NCBI GenBank assembly: GCA_015680685.1
Contig: MNCI01009243.1
Coordinates: forward strand, 5,529-36,337
Direction of reading: 5' to 3'
Source of the DNA: Gnetum montanum
Taxonomy: Eukaryota; Streptophyta; Gnetopsida; Gnetales; Gnetaceae
DNA: 30,809 bases
In this document: in pieces, positions 18,282-29,207 of the stretch
Numbering within the stretch: the stretch's first letter is position 1
Layout: each line of letters starts with the position of its first letter
Notes under the pieces: model-generated
What the model was told of the DNA's origin: nothing
Database searches by the model: none
Seen by the model: the letters and a program-made list of their open reading frames with translations, nothing else
Translations under genes and position numbers: made by a program

Positions 18282-18833
18282 GAAGAACTTTCTGATAAAC
18301 CTTGCAACATGTGGACTAAGCTAAATAGGAATTAATTATTGTTGAATATTTAAATGCTTTCCTAGTTAATTAATCTATTTCAACCCTTGACTCTCCTAGT
18401 TAAGTACACTCAGTACGACTGCTTTGAGCACGTGTGCAATGCTTGGTAACCCAATAACGAATAGCATTTGGTAATCCTAGCAGCGTTGCCCTAGTTCAAG
18501 ATGTGTGTGGCAAGTGGGAATGGATATTGGTGTTAGGACAATTAGAACTTAGTTAGTAAATAGTTAATGAAAGTTAGTTACTTAGTTCTCTTCACCTTCC
18601 CCTATTAGCATAAGACATTTAAAAGATAAAAGATATAAAAATCATATACCTCAAGCTTACTTAACCATACAATCATGACAATAAAAGTAAGCTATGGAAG
18701 ACAATGATTGATTAACCTTAAGTGTTCCATTAAGGCGTGTAAGCACTTAATCCTTGGAGTTTAACTGGATCGCACGTGAGATGCTCGTATTCATATGGTT
18801 GAGTGTAGGGGTACCTCACCACTCATCAGCTAT

Positions 18834-21160
18834 AAAGGGGTAATGATAGAACACATGACAATGAAGACTAGAGTGTGCCTATGCAAACAAGGATCTCATA
18901 CACTCACACTAATCCTTATTACCCTAATTTTACATTCATCTTTCACCAAGATGAGTAGTTAAGGTGGAGAGACTTATAGGGCAACATTGTCTTGCCTCTA
19001 AAGTGTTTAGCATTAGCGATGCTTCAGGTAGCCTTAACGGGAATGAATTTGAGCTATGCACAGGAAGGGTATTAGGTGAGAAAACATATGAGCTAGCTGT
19101 AACAACCCATAGAGGGGCAAGTATGAAGAGATGTTGCTATGGAGATGAAGCACGAGAATAATAAAGGAAAGAAAGTCAATCCTAATGTTTTCCTAAAAGA
19201 AATTCATAATGAGGCATTCTTAATAGAGAAACTCTACCATAATCACAAAGCCCACTCACAAACACTTATTATTTGTTTGGAATAACTTGTCAAAGTACAA
19301 CTACAATTAGCCCTTGTAGAGACATCAAGGAGAGAGGTAGAGGACTCTAAATATGGACAGGGCTGAAGGCCTAGAGCTTTTGTAGAATCACAAAGGGATG
19401 AATTCTAGAGTCATAGAAGGAGAACTAGCTAACATTGTTCTCCAATTGCTTCATCTTCCTCCTCATGATCATTAATGGACTCTAATAGAAGGAAACGAAG
19501 ACTTAGAGGTCACAACAAGGAAAGATGTTGGGCTCATGATGGGCATGGATATCATCAAAGGTATCTTGATGAAGAAGAGGATGAGTATGAACCAAGAAGA
19601 AAAAAGAATAGACGTGAAGAGGCATAGTGTTATGAGTACAAAAGGGGACATCATTGCAATAGAGTGTACGAACCCAATTTTCATGACGAGCCCCTGTTGG
19701 CCACTCACAGCATGGTCAATATTAGAGAAGGAATACATATTTCAACCAAGCATGTGAAGGATAGTTGCATCAAGAGACTAGGTATGAATAACATTTCTAA
19801 GTTTAAAGGTGAATATAATGCAGATCCACAACATCGCCCTCAAGCATTGCATGATGCTTGCATCCTTCAAAATATTAAAAGTGATTGGCAAAAACTCAAG
19901 TTGTTTCCTTGGACACTCATCATCAAGAAGGTAAAGAGCTAGTATAGATTGTTGGAACTAAAATCAATCAAAATATGGACTACCATGCTCAAACTCTTCA
20001 ATGACAAATATTGAGCCTCCTCAAGGGTGTCTAATCTTAGAAAGCAAATCCAAGGATAAAACCAAGGGACACATGAATCCCTTGATGTAGTAATGACCAA
20101 ATACTACTCTCTTCTACATAAATGCCTAGGCCATGGATTTTCCCAAAGGGAGTAACTTAGACATATTATCGATGAGTTAAGGAATAAAACTAGAGAAACC
20201 CTTGGGGTCTACGCCTAAGGAAGACTATAAGAGATGACCATCCATTGAATTCAGAGGTTAATACACCAAGTGGTGAAAGAGGAAGGTGAGTTGAAAAAGA
20301 GAGAACCAATTGAGGAATATAATCGAGACCCATTAATTAGAAAACGAGATGTACAAATTTATAATAAACAAGAGGAAGAAACCTTAGAAGATGGAATTTA
20401 GAAAAAAAATCTACCAATTTAAAAATCTGTCAATGATATAGGAACTAAGGTAGAAAAGATGTGGGATTGAGTGAACGAAAAGTTTGCTATAGCTGTAAAG
20501 ATTGTAGAGGAAAGAAATGACTAAGCCATTAATAAGGGCAAGGATAAGAAGAAGAAAAGAGACTATGGATGAGAAAACTACAAATAGAAAGGAAAAGTTG
20601 CTTCAGTGGAAGAATGTACCGACTCTAGCTCAGAGGACGAGAAGGGATCCAAGGTGTGCTAGTATGAACATCCTAAGGGATGTTGCCCTGTCATGGCCCA
20701 CTTGCAAGAGTCTGGGGCATATGCACTTAACCCAAGATTTGTTAAAAGGAAAATGCTAATAAAGTTACCTTACCCTCAAGGGAATCTCAGACAATCCTTC
20801 TAGCCAACTTATTATTCAATTGGGGCTTACCCTTAATCATAGGAGTAGTACTAATAGTAGTGGCAATAGCTACAAGCATGGGCATGCCACTACTAAGGTT
20901 GTAGTATCCATATCGACAACTAGACCCTTATAGATATTATGTGTAGTGTCCAATCTTTCCAAGGAATGCTTCAATTCATACTTCTCAATATTATCCACTT
21001 GAGTATCATAGACGTACCACTCCAAGGATGGATTCTAATCCATACATACATTAACCAGCAACTAGTCCATTAAGTCAACCTTCCAATCATTTATCATTAG
21101 TGCTACCATTAGTAATGCAAGGGGAGCTATCATCATAGCCAGAATAAAAGAATGTAATAA
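18834..21160 (+). pseudogene. gag: gag of element 2, main part, heavily decayed
   Basis: After the solo LTR the Gag reading resumes (MQTRISYTHTNPYYPNFTFI near 18870). A coiled-coil-like stretch (KLYHNHKAHSQTL..., VKVQLQLALVETSRREVEDS) lies at about 19227-19350, then an Arg/Lys/Asp-rich stretch (19474-19625). The capsid domain is at 19735-20220 (SCIKRLGMNNISKFKGEYNADPQ, LHDACILQNIKSDWQKLKLF, CLGHGFSQRE, TLGVYA*GRL), matching element 1. A charged linker, the Cys/His motif (20657-20701) and a Pro/Tyr/Gln-rich tail follow. Many stops fall at Gln positions. It supplies the N-terminal 250 residues or so that are outside the window in element 1. Confidence 0.85.
20657..20701 (+). other. Gag Cys/His motif, copy in element 2
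   Basis: C*YEHPKGCCPVMAH, followed by LQESGAYALNPRF; the TAG after the first Cys lies where element 1 has a glutamine codon. All five Cys/His positions are kept despite the decay around them. Confidence 0.6.
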
Positions 21161-21162
21161 GG

Positions 21163-21850
21163 ATGATAAACACGATGGAGGAGGCAATCATGAATGAACC
21201 TCAACCCACGAAACATCCATTTTTTCGAACATGTCTAGAAAAGGTTCAAAGGATGGGAGCCCAATCTACTTCAACTCCATTCACATATAGTCCTCCAAAA
21301 AACACTAAGCTTCCACCTTCTACTAATGTAAACTTAACAACTGTTATGCTCACCCAAACTGCTACACATTAGATAAAGACATGAGCACTTCCCTAGAAAA
21401 GAATAGATCTAGAAAGTCCCATGGTATACCTACAAATTGAAAGTCATAAACCATGTAAAGCTCTGCTTGATTCCGAGTTAGGAGTAAACTTGATCTCACA
21501 AGACATGTACAAGGTCTAGAATCTTCTACTATTGAAGAAAAGTAACATCTAATTAGAGCTTGCACACCAATCAATCATGGTTCCACTAGGATAGGTAGAT
21601 GACATCATCACTACCATCAATGGCTAGCCCTACCCTATTGATTTCTTAGACATTCATGTAGGGAAAAATAAGAGAGAGTTCCCTATCATCATGGTAAGAG
21701 CTTGGCTTAGTACTGCAAATGCTAAGCTTGCTATTAGAGACTTGTCCTTGGAAATTTCCAAGGAGGATGAAGCTAGAATCAGTTAATGATGCAAAGTTCC
21801 ATGTATTGAATATAACAATATTGGGTGCAATTACATGCAGAAAATATGGA
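21163..21850 (+). pseudogene. Aspartic protease of element 2, broken
   Basis: A Pro/Thr-rich linker (21163-21372) leads to the protease core CKALLDSELGVNLISQDMYK (about 21454-21513). The triad D-S-G reads D-S-E (Asp 21469-21471), which should abolish activity. ELAHQSIMVPLG follows at about 21559, with CAA where elements 1 and 3 have TAG. The C-terminal half (VRAWLSTANAKLAIRDLSLEIS) is seen at 21690-21765. Frame changes and stops are frequent. Confidence 0.8.
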
Positions 21851-23185
21851 TTGTTAAATAAGAAAGCAGTATAGCGTGCAAAAGATGTGTAAAATAAATG
21901 TGTGTAGAGATTCTTGTATGCAGTAGCCACTTAGCAAGAACGCACTTAGTGGCTAATTACTGATGAAGAAATAGAATGTAAAATATACATGGAATAAACA
22001 AGTCAAATTATAAGTGCCTATGTGGAAGAAATAGATAAGTTGGAAGAGTTAAGAGAAAAACACCCCTATATGCATTCATGCTAAGAAGAAGATATTGAAT
22101 GGGGATAACTTGAGATCCCAGATAAGTTTGAATTAGAACCACTAGAGTTAAACGCCCTATCAATAATACTAGAATATGCTTTTCTAAATAATAAGAAACT
22201 AGTAATTATTAATGCCAACTTGGATAAAGATAAAAAAAGGAGATTGTTGGAAGTGGTCAATACATGGCTAATAGAATTTACATGGTCTTATGATGAAATA
22301 ACATGCATTGATCCTTAAATTTATCAACACTAGATATACACATATCCAGCTGTTAAACCATGATGTGAACCATCGAGAAGGTTGAATCCTAAGCTTATGG
22401 AAGTAGTAAAATAAGAATTGGAAACATTATTGAAACCATGATTCATATACCCCATTGTAGACAATGAATGGGTTAGCCCTTTGGTTATTATTCCAAAGAA
22501 AGGTGGTAAGTGGAGAGTATGTATTTACTTCTAGTTGTTGAGCTCTACAACATTCAAAGACCATTTTCCTTTGTCATTTGTTAACCAAGGCCTTGATACC
22601 ATAGTAGGACATCAGCACTATAACTTTCTTGATGGATATAGTGGATATAAACAAATCCACATTGCACTAGAAGACTAAGAAAAGACTACGTTCACAAGTT
22701 TGTGGAAAACATTTGCCTATAAGAAAATGCCTTTCAATCCCTAGAATGCACTTGCTACCCTTCAAAGACTACTACTTAGCATCTTCCAAAAGAAAATAGA
22801 TAATGGCATGGAGGTATTTATGGATGATTTCTCAACTTATGGGCTAGACTTCAAATAAGCATTGAAACATTTAAAGCAAGTAATAAAAAGATGTATGGAA
22901 ACTAATTTAAAGCTCAGTTAGTAGAAAAGCCATTTAATGGCCAGGATACAAAGTATCATATAAGGGAATTGAGGTAGATCTGAGAAGATCAGAGTCATTT
23001 AGAACATCCCCCAAAGGCCACAAACTATCAAGGATGTTAAATCATTTTTGAATCACACATGATATTATAGAAGATTTATGGAAAAGTTTTTAAAAATAGC
23101 AAAACCATTGGTAGAATTAACAAAGAAGGATGCACCATTTTAGTGGATAGAGTAATATGAGAAGGCATTTGAAATTTTAAAATAG
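21851..23185 (+). pseudogene. Reverse transcriptase of element 2, decayed
   Basis: Landmarks in order: a connector with decayed KIDP-like residues (near 22300), PSRRLNPKL (near 22374), NEWVSPLVIIPKKGGKWRVC (22465), TTFKDHFPLSF, YNFLDGYSGYKQIHIALED*EKTTF (22620), KKMPF and the catalytic FMDD at 22817-22828 (VFMDDFSTYG). Then RCMETNLKLS and a thumb with one frame change near 22930-22990. The catalytic Asp pair is intact. TAA 22676-22678 and TAG 23183-23185 occupy the same positions as stops in element 1. Confidence 0.9.
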
Positions 23186-23680
23186 AAGTTAATCGAAACA
23201 CCAATCCTTTGAGCTTCGGATTAATCTAAGCCCTTCCACATCATGATAGATGCTTCAAATTATGCATGGGTGTAGTGCTAACATAGCCAAATGATTAGAA
23301 AAGGCCATATTACATACATTGTGCTACCAGAAGCATCACCAGAGCATAACTCAATTACACAACCACAAAAAAGGAGCTTATGGTAGTGGTGTATGCATAA
23401 AAAAAATTTAACACTATGTGCTCAGGTACCCCATCTATGTCCATACATATCATAGTGCAATAAGATTCGTAATGAATAAAGTAGTGATGAGTCCTAGGAT
23501 GATTAGATGGCTTGTCATATTACAATAATTCGACATTACCATGATTGACAAGAAAGGCATAGAAAATGTAGTAGTAGATCACTTGTCGAGGTTAAGATGG
23601 GAACCACTTGACTAAGAAGAACTGTTATCAGATCAATTTCTCGATGAAAACCTATTAACAAGGATAACAAAGGTTGTTAA
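23186..23680 (+). pseudogene. RNase H domain of element 2
   Basis: IMIDASNYAW (about 23243) keeps the first catalytic Asp that element 1 has lost. Further pieces are TTKKELMVVVYA (23361), HHSAIRFVMNK-like residues (23450; the third acidic position reads His here), MIDKKG and VVVDHLSRLRW (23565). Stops include TAG 23284-23286, at the same place as in element 1. At least one frame change occurs near 23265-23400. Confidence 0.8.
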
Positions 23681-24920
23681 CTCAACAACAAAGCCATGTT
23701 ACGTTGCATACTTAACCACATAAGAGCTTCTTATTGAGTGGAGTAGGAAACAAAGAGAAAAATTCCTTCATAAAGTTAAAAAATATATGGAGATAAATGG
23801 GAATCTTTACAAGATCTACGTTGATGGGTTTGTACAATGGTGTGTTCTGGAAGATAATCAATAGAGAGTCCTACAAGATACACATGAAGGACCATGTGAT
23901 GGTCATTATGTTGGATGTAGGATTGCACTTAAGCTTATGATTGCAGGCCACTTCTAGCCTACCATATTTTTGGATACCCATACCTTCATCCAATCTTGTG
24001 AAAGATGTAAGCGAGATGGAGGAATAACAACCAAAAATGAAGAGCCACAATAGTGGATTTAGCCATATAGAACCATTTGATATATGGGGAATTGACTTCA
24101 TGGGATCCATTGCGTTGATGTCGAATGGGAAAACTTACATCATAGTGACCATTGATTATTGTACAAAGTGGGCAGATGTAGCTATAGTTAAGGATTGTAT
24201 AGCCAAGACAACTACCAACTTTTTATAACATGTGATAAATAGATTTGGAGTACCAAGGATGCTCATCTTAGACAATGAAACCCATTTCATAGGCCCTACA
24301 TTTACGAAGCTCATGCAATAGCTCAGGGTGAACCATAAATTGACCACACTGTATCGTTCCTAAGCAAATGGTCAAGTTGAAGTAACTAACTACAGAATTA
24401 TAAGACTATTAACTAGAATAGTTAGTCGATTCAAAAGGATTAGAGCACTAAGTTAAATGATGCTCTATGGACTTATAGAAGTACATGGAAACTCCTCGTT
24501 AGATATTTGCCCTATGACCTAGTCAATGGTAAATTACCTATGCTTCCAATCTAGGTAGAGCTCCAAACTATGGCTACTACCAATAAACTAGACCTAAACT
24601 TGAATTTATTCCAAAAAGAACGATTCATGAATCGTAACCTTTTAGAAGAGAATAGGCTTATCGTCCTCATGAGCAATGAAGTCCATAAGAAGCACTATAA
24701 GCATAGGCATGATGTGTGAATACATCAAGTATTGATCTAGTTGAGCGATAGGGTCTTATATGATAATCCCAATCATGTCCCACAAAAGGCTTAGTTCCAA
24801 ATGCTATGGTAAGGATCATGTATCATCTAGGCAACCTATCCATCTGGCGCCATGCAAATTTACTATCCAACTAGCCCACATAACCTCATTCTAGTGAATA
24901 TCCAACAGGTCAAGCCTTAT
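23681..24920 (+). pseudogene. Integrase of element 2, D-D-35-E residues kept
   Basis: The zinc finger is seen as THEGPCDGHY (23881) and SCERCKRD (23995). The catalytic core has Asp 24094 (WGIDFMGSI), Asp 24271 (LDNETHF) and Glu 24379 (GQVEVTN), Asp and Glu being 35 residues apart. Stops at about 24226 and 24361-24363 fall at Gln positions; the second is shared with element 1 (4653-4655). Frame changes occur after 24430. The GPY motif is largely lost near 24810, where ML..GSCII-like residues are left. The domain ends about 24920 (VNIQQVKPYYE). Confidence 0.88.
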
Positions 24921-26487
24921 TATGAATATCCTAGTTCTGTTATGAATTCTACCTGGTTCATTTAATTGTCCTCTACCTATTCGATCTTCTAGTTACCTAT
25001 TTCTGATAATAGTCATGGACGTGTCCCAAGTGACATGTAGGTACCATACTAAATCTCTTACTTCTTTATTACCTTTTCATATTTTTTTGATATTTTCCAA
25101 TTTATTAACGATTTCTTATCCTTTGACATTTCTAAATTCTTTTCACAATTTTTTATTCTTACGATATTTGCAATTCTTGATATCTTCTCCAATTTTTCTA
25201 TACTTTGCCATCATTTTTTCTTGTACATATTTTTGTTCATTTTCCAAGAAAATGCATGAAATAAAGTAAGATGTAGTTCCAATAGGGTGAAGATTTTTCT
25301 ATGTTATCAAATCATGAAGTACTGATTACCTATATAGTGAGACCATGTCATCTATCCATTCATTTCCAACAATAAGAGGTTCTTAGCATGACCATAATGA
25401 TATTCTTCTCACAATAAAACTAAGAATAAACTCATGATCATTATTCCTGGATAGAAGAGTGAAGAACCAAGTGGCAATGAAAAGTGTATGACATTGAGGG
25501 AACTTGTGGATTCTCTTGGACTACTACTATGAGTTTTATCCTATTGTCAAGGATGTATTATTCTATTGAGTTTGAATGAAAAATGGAAGAGTACAATAAG
25601 TGTTACCTTACCATGTCACTGGAAAGACATGTTACCCATACCTAAATGTAGTCCTTTGGTAAGGATGATACAATAAGCATAAAATAAAGAGCATGGAATA
25701 AAATTTTTGGGGGTCCCACTAGAAAGACATGTTACCCATGCTTGAAGGTAGGTGGCTTCTTGGGAACCAAAAAATCAAAAGTGTGCTATTAATAAACTCC
25801 TTCCTTAAACTATATTTCCAAGAGGCAATACTCCTTGCAATAGTGGTAGTCTTGTGGTTGTTAGTTTTTTGGATGAAACAATGCAATATCACTGGAAACC
25901 GATTTGGACTTAGTTTGAATCTTGGTAAGAAAGGCTAATGATTACTTTAACCACACATGACACACAAGGATTCATTATGCTTATGATAAGACATCTCATG
26001 TTTCAATTTTTGCAATCCCTTCTACATTCCACTTCACCTCATTGGTATATTTAATCATAACTTTATGATTTTGTATAATATAGTGTTATTTTCCCAATAT
26101 AGTGATAATAACATATGTGTTTTACTAGATAGGTATGTCTTACATTCAACTCTTTGAGTGCCTACAGATACTTTTAAGCATGGTTATACAATGACACTAA
26201 GGGTTGAAACCTGCTTTGGGGAGGATCCACTTGTATAACTACTGTATCTCATGCTTGGTAAGTAATTTCACATCATCTTGTGCCTTTCAACATGATTAAA
26301 ACTCAACAAACACTTCCCATAAAATCTTATAACCTATCCATAAACTAAGAACCTTCAATCTAGCTCATATAGACTCAATAAACTTTTGTTGCCCAAGATT
26401 CCTTAAGAAATTGAAATCCTAAATTTTTACATTCTAAGCATCATCTATGATCCATGACCCTTTAGATAGTCCCTACATCTTCCACAT
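24921..26487 (+). other. Post-pol region of element 2, truncated by element 3
   Basis: T-rich at 25075-25250, as in element 1. Family blocks are recognisable: GAGACCATGTCATCTATCCATTC (25344), CCACTTCACCTCATTG (26028), and GAAACCTGCTTTGGGGAGGATCCAC (26207), matching element 1 at about 6420-6460. An internal near-duplication, CACTGGAAAGACATGTTACCCAT (25617) and CACTAGAAAGACATGTTACCCAT (25718), is seen only here. Beyond 26290 no similarity is evident and the sequence ends at the LTR of element 3. No coding frame is supported. Confidence 0.65.
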
Positions 26488-27068
26488 TGATGAGTGGCGA
26501 GGTACCCCTACACTCAACCATACGAAACGACCGTAGCACGCGCGATCCGGTCAAACTCCACAAACTAAATGCCTAAACGCCCCATGGAACACTTGGGGTT
26601 AATCATTCGTTGTCTTCCCAAACTTACTTGTTGTTGTCATGGTGTATGGTTAAGTAAGTCTGAGGTATATAATTTTTATGGTCTTTTATGTTTTTTCTCC
26701 TATGCTAAAGGGTGAAGGGTTGAGAGAGCTAACTAACTCTAACTAATTTCCTAAGTCTAAATTAACTAGCATCAACATCTGTTCCCACTTACCGTACATA
26801 CCCTGAACTATGCAACTGTGGCTACCAAACGCTAATCATCATTGGGATCACCACACGTAACACATGTGCTTGAAGTGGTCGTACTGAGGCACTTAACTAG
26901 CCTAAACGTGATGAGTAGCCGATTCCTTGGTTAGCCGTACACATTCGTCAATGCTCGTAACCAAGTCGTACTCATGTCGCGCTAACAACAAGTAATAAAT
27001 AACATGTAAGAAATAACAAGTAATAAATCCTATTCCATGCACTGCAAGGTTTATCCACAAAGCTCGTC

Positions 27069-27074
27069 TTTATT
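27069..27074 (-). terminator. Poly(A) signal in the element 3 LTR
   Basis: AATAAA on the minus strand, in the conserved CGGCAATAAAGACGA block. Confidence 0.45.
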
Positions 27075-27239
27075 GCCGTACACAACTTGCATTTAGGTAC
27101 AAAGCTGCTCGAATAAAGATCCATTCACTTGGGACTCGTACTGCAGGCACATGGAAAATATTCTATCTCTGGAGTGATCAAACTACCAGAGTTTCCCTAC
27201 TTCTAACCTAGGATGAGAAATGAGGGGAGTGCCACCTCT

Positions 27240-27247
27240 TATTTATA
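27240..27247 (-). promoter_or_regulatory. TATA box of the element 3 LTR
   Basis: TATAAATA on the minus strand, followed by AGAGG as in the other LTRs. No GATATC sites lie upstream. Confidence 0.55.
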
Positions 27248-27273
27248 AATTTGGAGGCAGACTACTCTCATCA

Positions 27274-27290
27274 TACCCCCATGACTGAAT
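27274..27290 (-). promoter_or_regulatory. Polypurine tract of element 3
   Basis: On the minus strand ATTCAGTCATGGGGGTA runs straight into the LTR, matching element 1 (7201-7217). Confidence 0.7.
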
Positions 27291-27448
27291 GAAAACTCGT
27301 CCTCGAGTTCCTTACAATAATATTAGGTAGGTATGGAATTATTTAGGGAGATGGAACTAATGGGATGACATGTGAACGGATCATTATTACAAGACTTGAC
27401 AAAACTTGTGTTCATGACAACAAGGGTGAACACCTTATTACAATGACA

Positions 27449-27637
27449 TCAAGCCTTTGTTGGCAACTGAGAAAGAGAGAGAAAGAAAGAAGTGTTGCTG
27501 CTACCAATGCCAAGATTGTGCCTTCGTTGTCCATCCATAAGCGTGCTATCAATCTTGCTCCTTACGTCGCTGTGTCTAGCATGGCTCCACTCCAAATGTT
27601 TGCTCCATATCCAATCCGTTGTTTGCATGCCCGCCAT
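27449..27637 (-). other. Open frame behind a splice-acceptor-like site, unknown
   Basis: 62 codons starting MAGMQTTDWIWSKHLEW and ending LSQLPTKA. The ATG directly follows TGTGTGTGCAG. Element 1 has the same site with TGTAG|ATG (near 6833), but its frame stops after a few codons, so coding is not conserved. No family is recognised. Confidence 0.25.
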
Positions 27638-28772
27638 CTGCACACACAACACAATCATATATTAGCAAGGGTAATTGAATCATCATGTAATTGATACCTT
27701 TCTTCAGTGTAAACTCATTGGCTAGGTTGCGGTATGGCTGATATGGATCTGGGAATATGTGACTGATGACTACTGAAGGTGTAGGGGTTAGGAAGAAAAT
27801 CAAAAATTTCGGGGCTAGGAGAAAATCGAAAAAATTAGGCCTCGTACCACCATGACTAATCGCGAACCTCCGGTAGCGTTAGAATGGAGAAAGAAAAGGA
27901 GTAAGAAAGATAGATAAAAAGGGACAACTATGGCATCGATAAAGTGGATGTCAAGATGGAAATGAACAAAAATTAAAATTAATTGCAAAATGTTAAGGAA
28001 AAGAAGTTAACGGATGCTCCAAATAGGACTGTCAGTGGGTCCTCCCCAAAGCAGGCTCATGCCCTTAATGCCCTGACAAACCCACATTCAAAGAGTCCGT
28101 AGGCCCTGGGAATGTCATTTGGAACAAGAGTTAAAGTCTTAACCGCAAGAATTTACCAAAAAGAAAACAATGCATCAACCAAAGTATATACACTAATGAT
28201 ACAACTGGCAATGAGGTGAACCCTGGAGAGAAAGATGGAGAGAATAGAATGGAATGGAATCCCAAGACAAGGTGGTGTACAGCCCCTTGTGTGTTTCATG
28301 GTTAATGTGACTTGGCAAGTCTCATTCCAACTTCGGCCTCAAACCAACCACTTTCAGTGACTTCGCATCAATGCATTCGGTTAAACCATCAACTTGGATA
28401 ACAAGAATGCATCTCCCAAGAGCCACCACTGTTCTGACGAAACAAAGGAGAGAATGGGAAGCGAGAGGGGCCTTAGTTAGAGGGAACACTTTTGGTTCCA
28501 TAACCAGTGCTTATAGCCCAAATTTTATTTCGTCTAAGAGGTGTGCTTTGAATTCTCACTTTGTTGTTTTTTTTTTGAGTTTTGTGTTTTTATGCGTGAG
28601 AACCACACCATGCAAAGACTTCTTATTTTTATTGTCTCAGCTTCCGATAATTGGGTTACATCGGAACGACAAGAAAACTCAAGAAGAAACATTTAAGCAC
28701 CCAAGAGAATGACCAACATAAAAGCATCAAGTTCCCTTGAAGTCACACCCTTTTCAATCCATGAGTCCTTCC

Positions 28773-28964
28773 TTAGTTTGAGAAATCCCCAATCACCAAC
28801 TCGTTTAAGTTCTTATTAGAAAAGGGACTGTAGATTTCCAAGTCGAGAGAAACTATAGAAATTGGTGGATGGATGGATGAAGTGGTCTCATTGCCTACCA
28901 TATCAAAAGAAACATACCTTAGTATCAACATTGGGACGTAATGGTAAAAACCAAACATTAGCAA
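28773..28964 (-). other. Small post-pol frame, counterpart of 5552-5743
   Basis: 63 codons, collinear with the element 1 frame (blocks ILRY, GNE, NLNEL). A candidate splice donor lies 46 bases into it. Unknown function; shared ancestry alone could explain the match. Confidence 0.3.
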
Positions 28965-29070
28965 TCAATATGAAAATAGTTCATACCATCATACTGAACA
29001 CTTATTATGGGACAAACTTACAGGGTGGATCACACACACACACAAAATATTAGGAAAAGTATAATGATGT

Positions 29071-29180
29071 TGTAAAACAAAAACTATAAAATTTAAAGAA
29101 ATTTGTAAAACAAAAACTTAGAAAAGTTAAAGAAATTTGTAAAACAAAAATGTGTAAAACAAAAACGTGTAAAACAAAAA
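29071..29180 (-). repeat. Short repeats of TGTAAAACAAAAA
   Basis: The 13-mer starts at 29071, 29104, 29138, 29153 and 29168 (spacing 33, 34, 15, 15). Element 1 has only a decayed T-rich counterpart at 5360-5410. It looks like local slippage in the T-rich post-pol segment. Confidence 0.75.
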
Positions 29181-29207
29181 CTCAAAAGAACTGAGGGCCC
29201 CATATGA

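Larger units (their letters stand above)
18031..18828 (+). repeat. Solo LTR in element 2 gag (798 bp) with 5-bp target duplication
   Basis: It starts TGATGAG and ends CTCATCA, with GCTAT on both sides (18026-18030 and 18829-18833). No internal sequence is attached, so it is the product of LTR-LTR recombination of a full element. It is similar along its length to LTR 1 and LTR 3. It has TATAAATA at 18100-18107 and AATAAA at 18276-18281. Confidence 0.93.
17169..26487 (+). mobile_element. Element 2: old Athila-like Ty3/gypsy copy, interrupted twice
   Basis: 5' LTR (17169-17843), PBS (17845), gag from 17985, protease, RT, RNase H, integrase and post-pol region follow in order. A solo LTR interrupts gag at 18031-18828 and element 3 truncates the post-pol region at 26487. 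Its own 3' LTR would lie to the right of element 3, outside the window. It has more stops and frameshifts than element 1 and is clearly the oldest of the three copies. Confidence 0.9.
26488..27273 (-). repeat. 3' LTR of element 3 (786 bp)
   Basis: TGATGAG...CTCATCA on both strands. It matches LTR 1 and the solo LTR, including the TATAAATA box (27240-27247) and AATAAA (27069-27074). On the minus strand only about 26 bases separate its start from the TATA box, against 83 in LTR 1: the GATATC array is missing. Confidence 0.94.

Noticed and set aside
18964-19161. Independent 65-codon gene
   Set aside because: It is a piece of the decayed gag N-terminal region of element 2, between the solo LTR and the capsid domain, with no separate start or promoter.
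19472-19738. Minus-strand 88-codon frame
   Set aside because: Antisense to the Arg/Lys/Asp-rich Gag segment of element 2.
28371-28712. 113-codon plus-strand frame
   Set aside because: It is antisense to the post-pol region of element 3, has no counterpart in element 1, and translates an A/T-run into hydrophobic residues.
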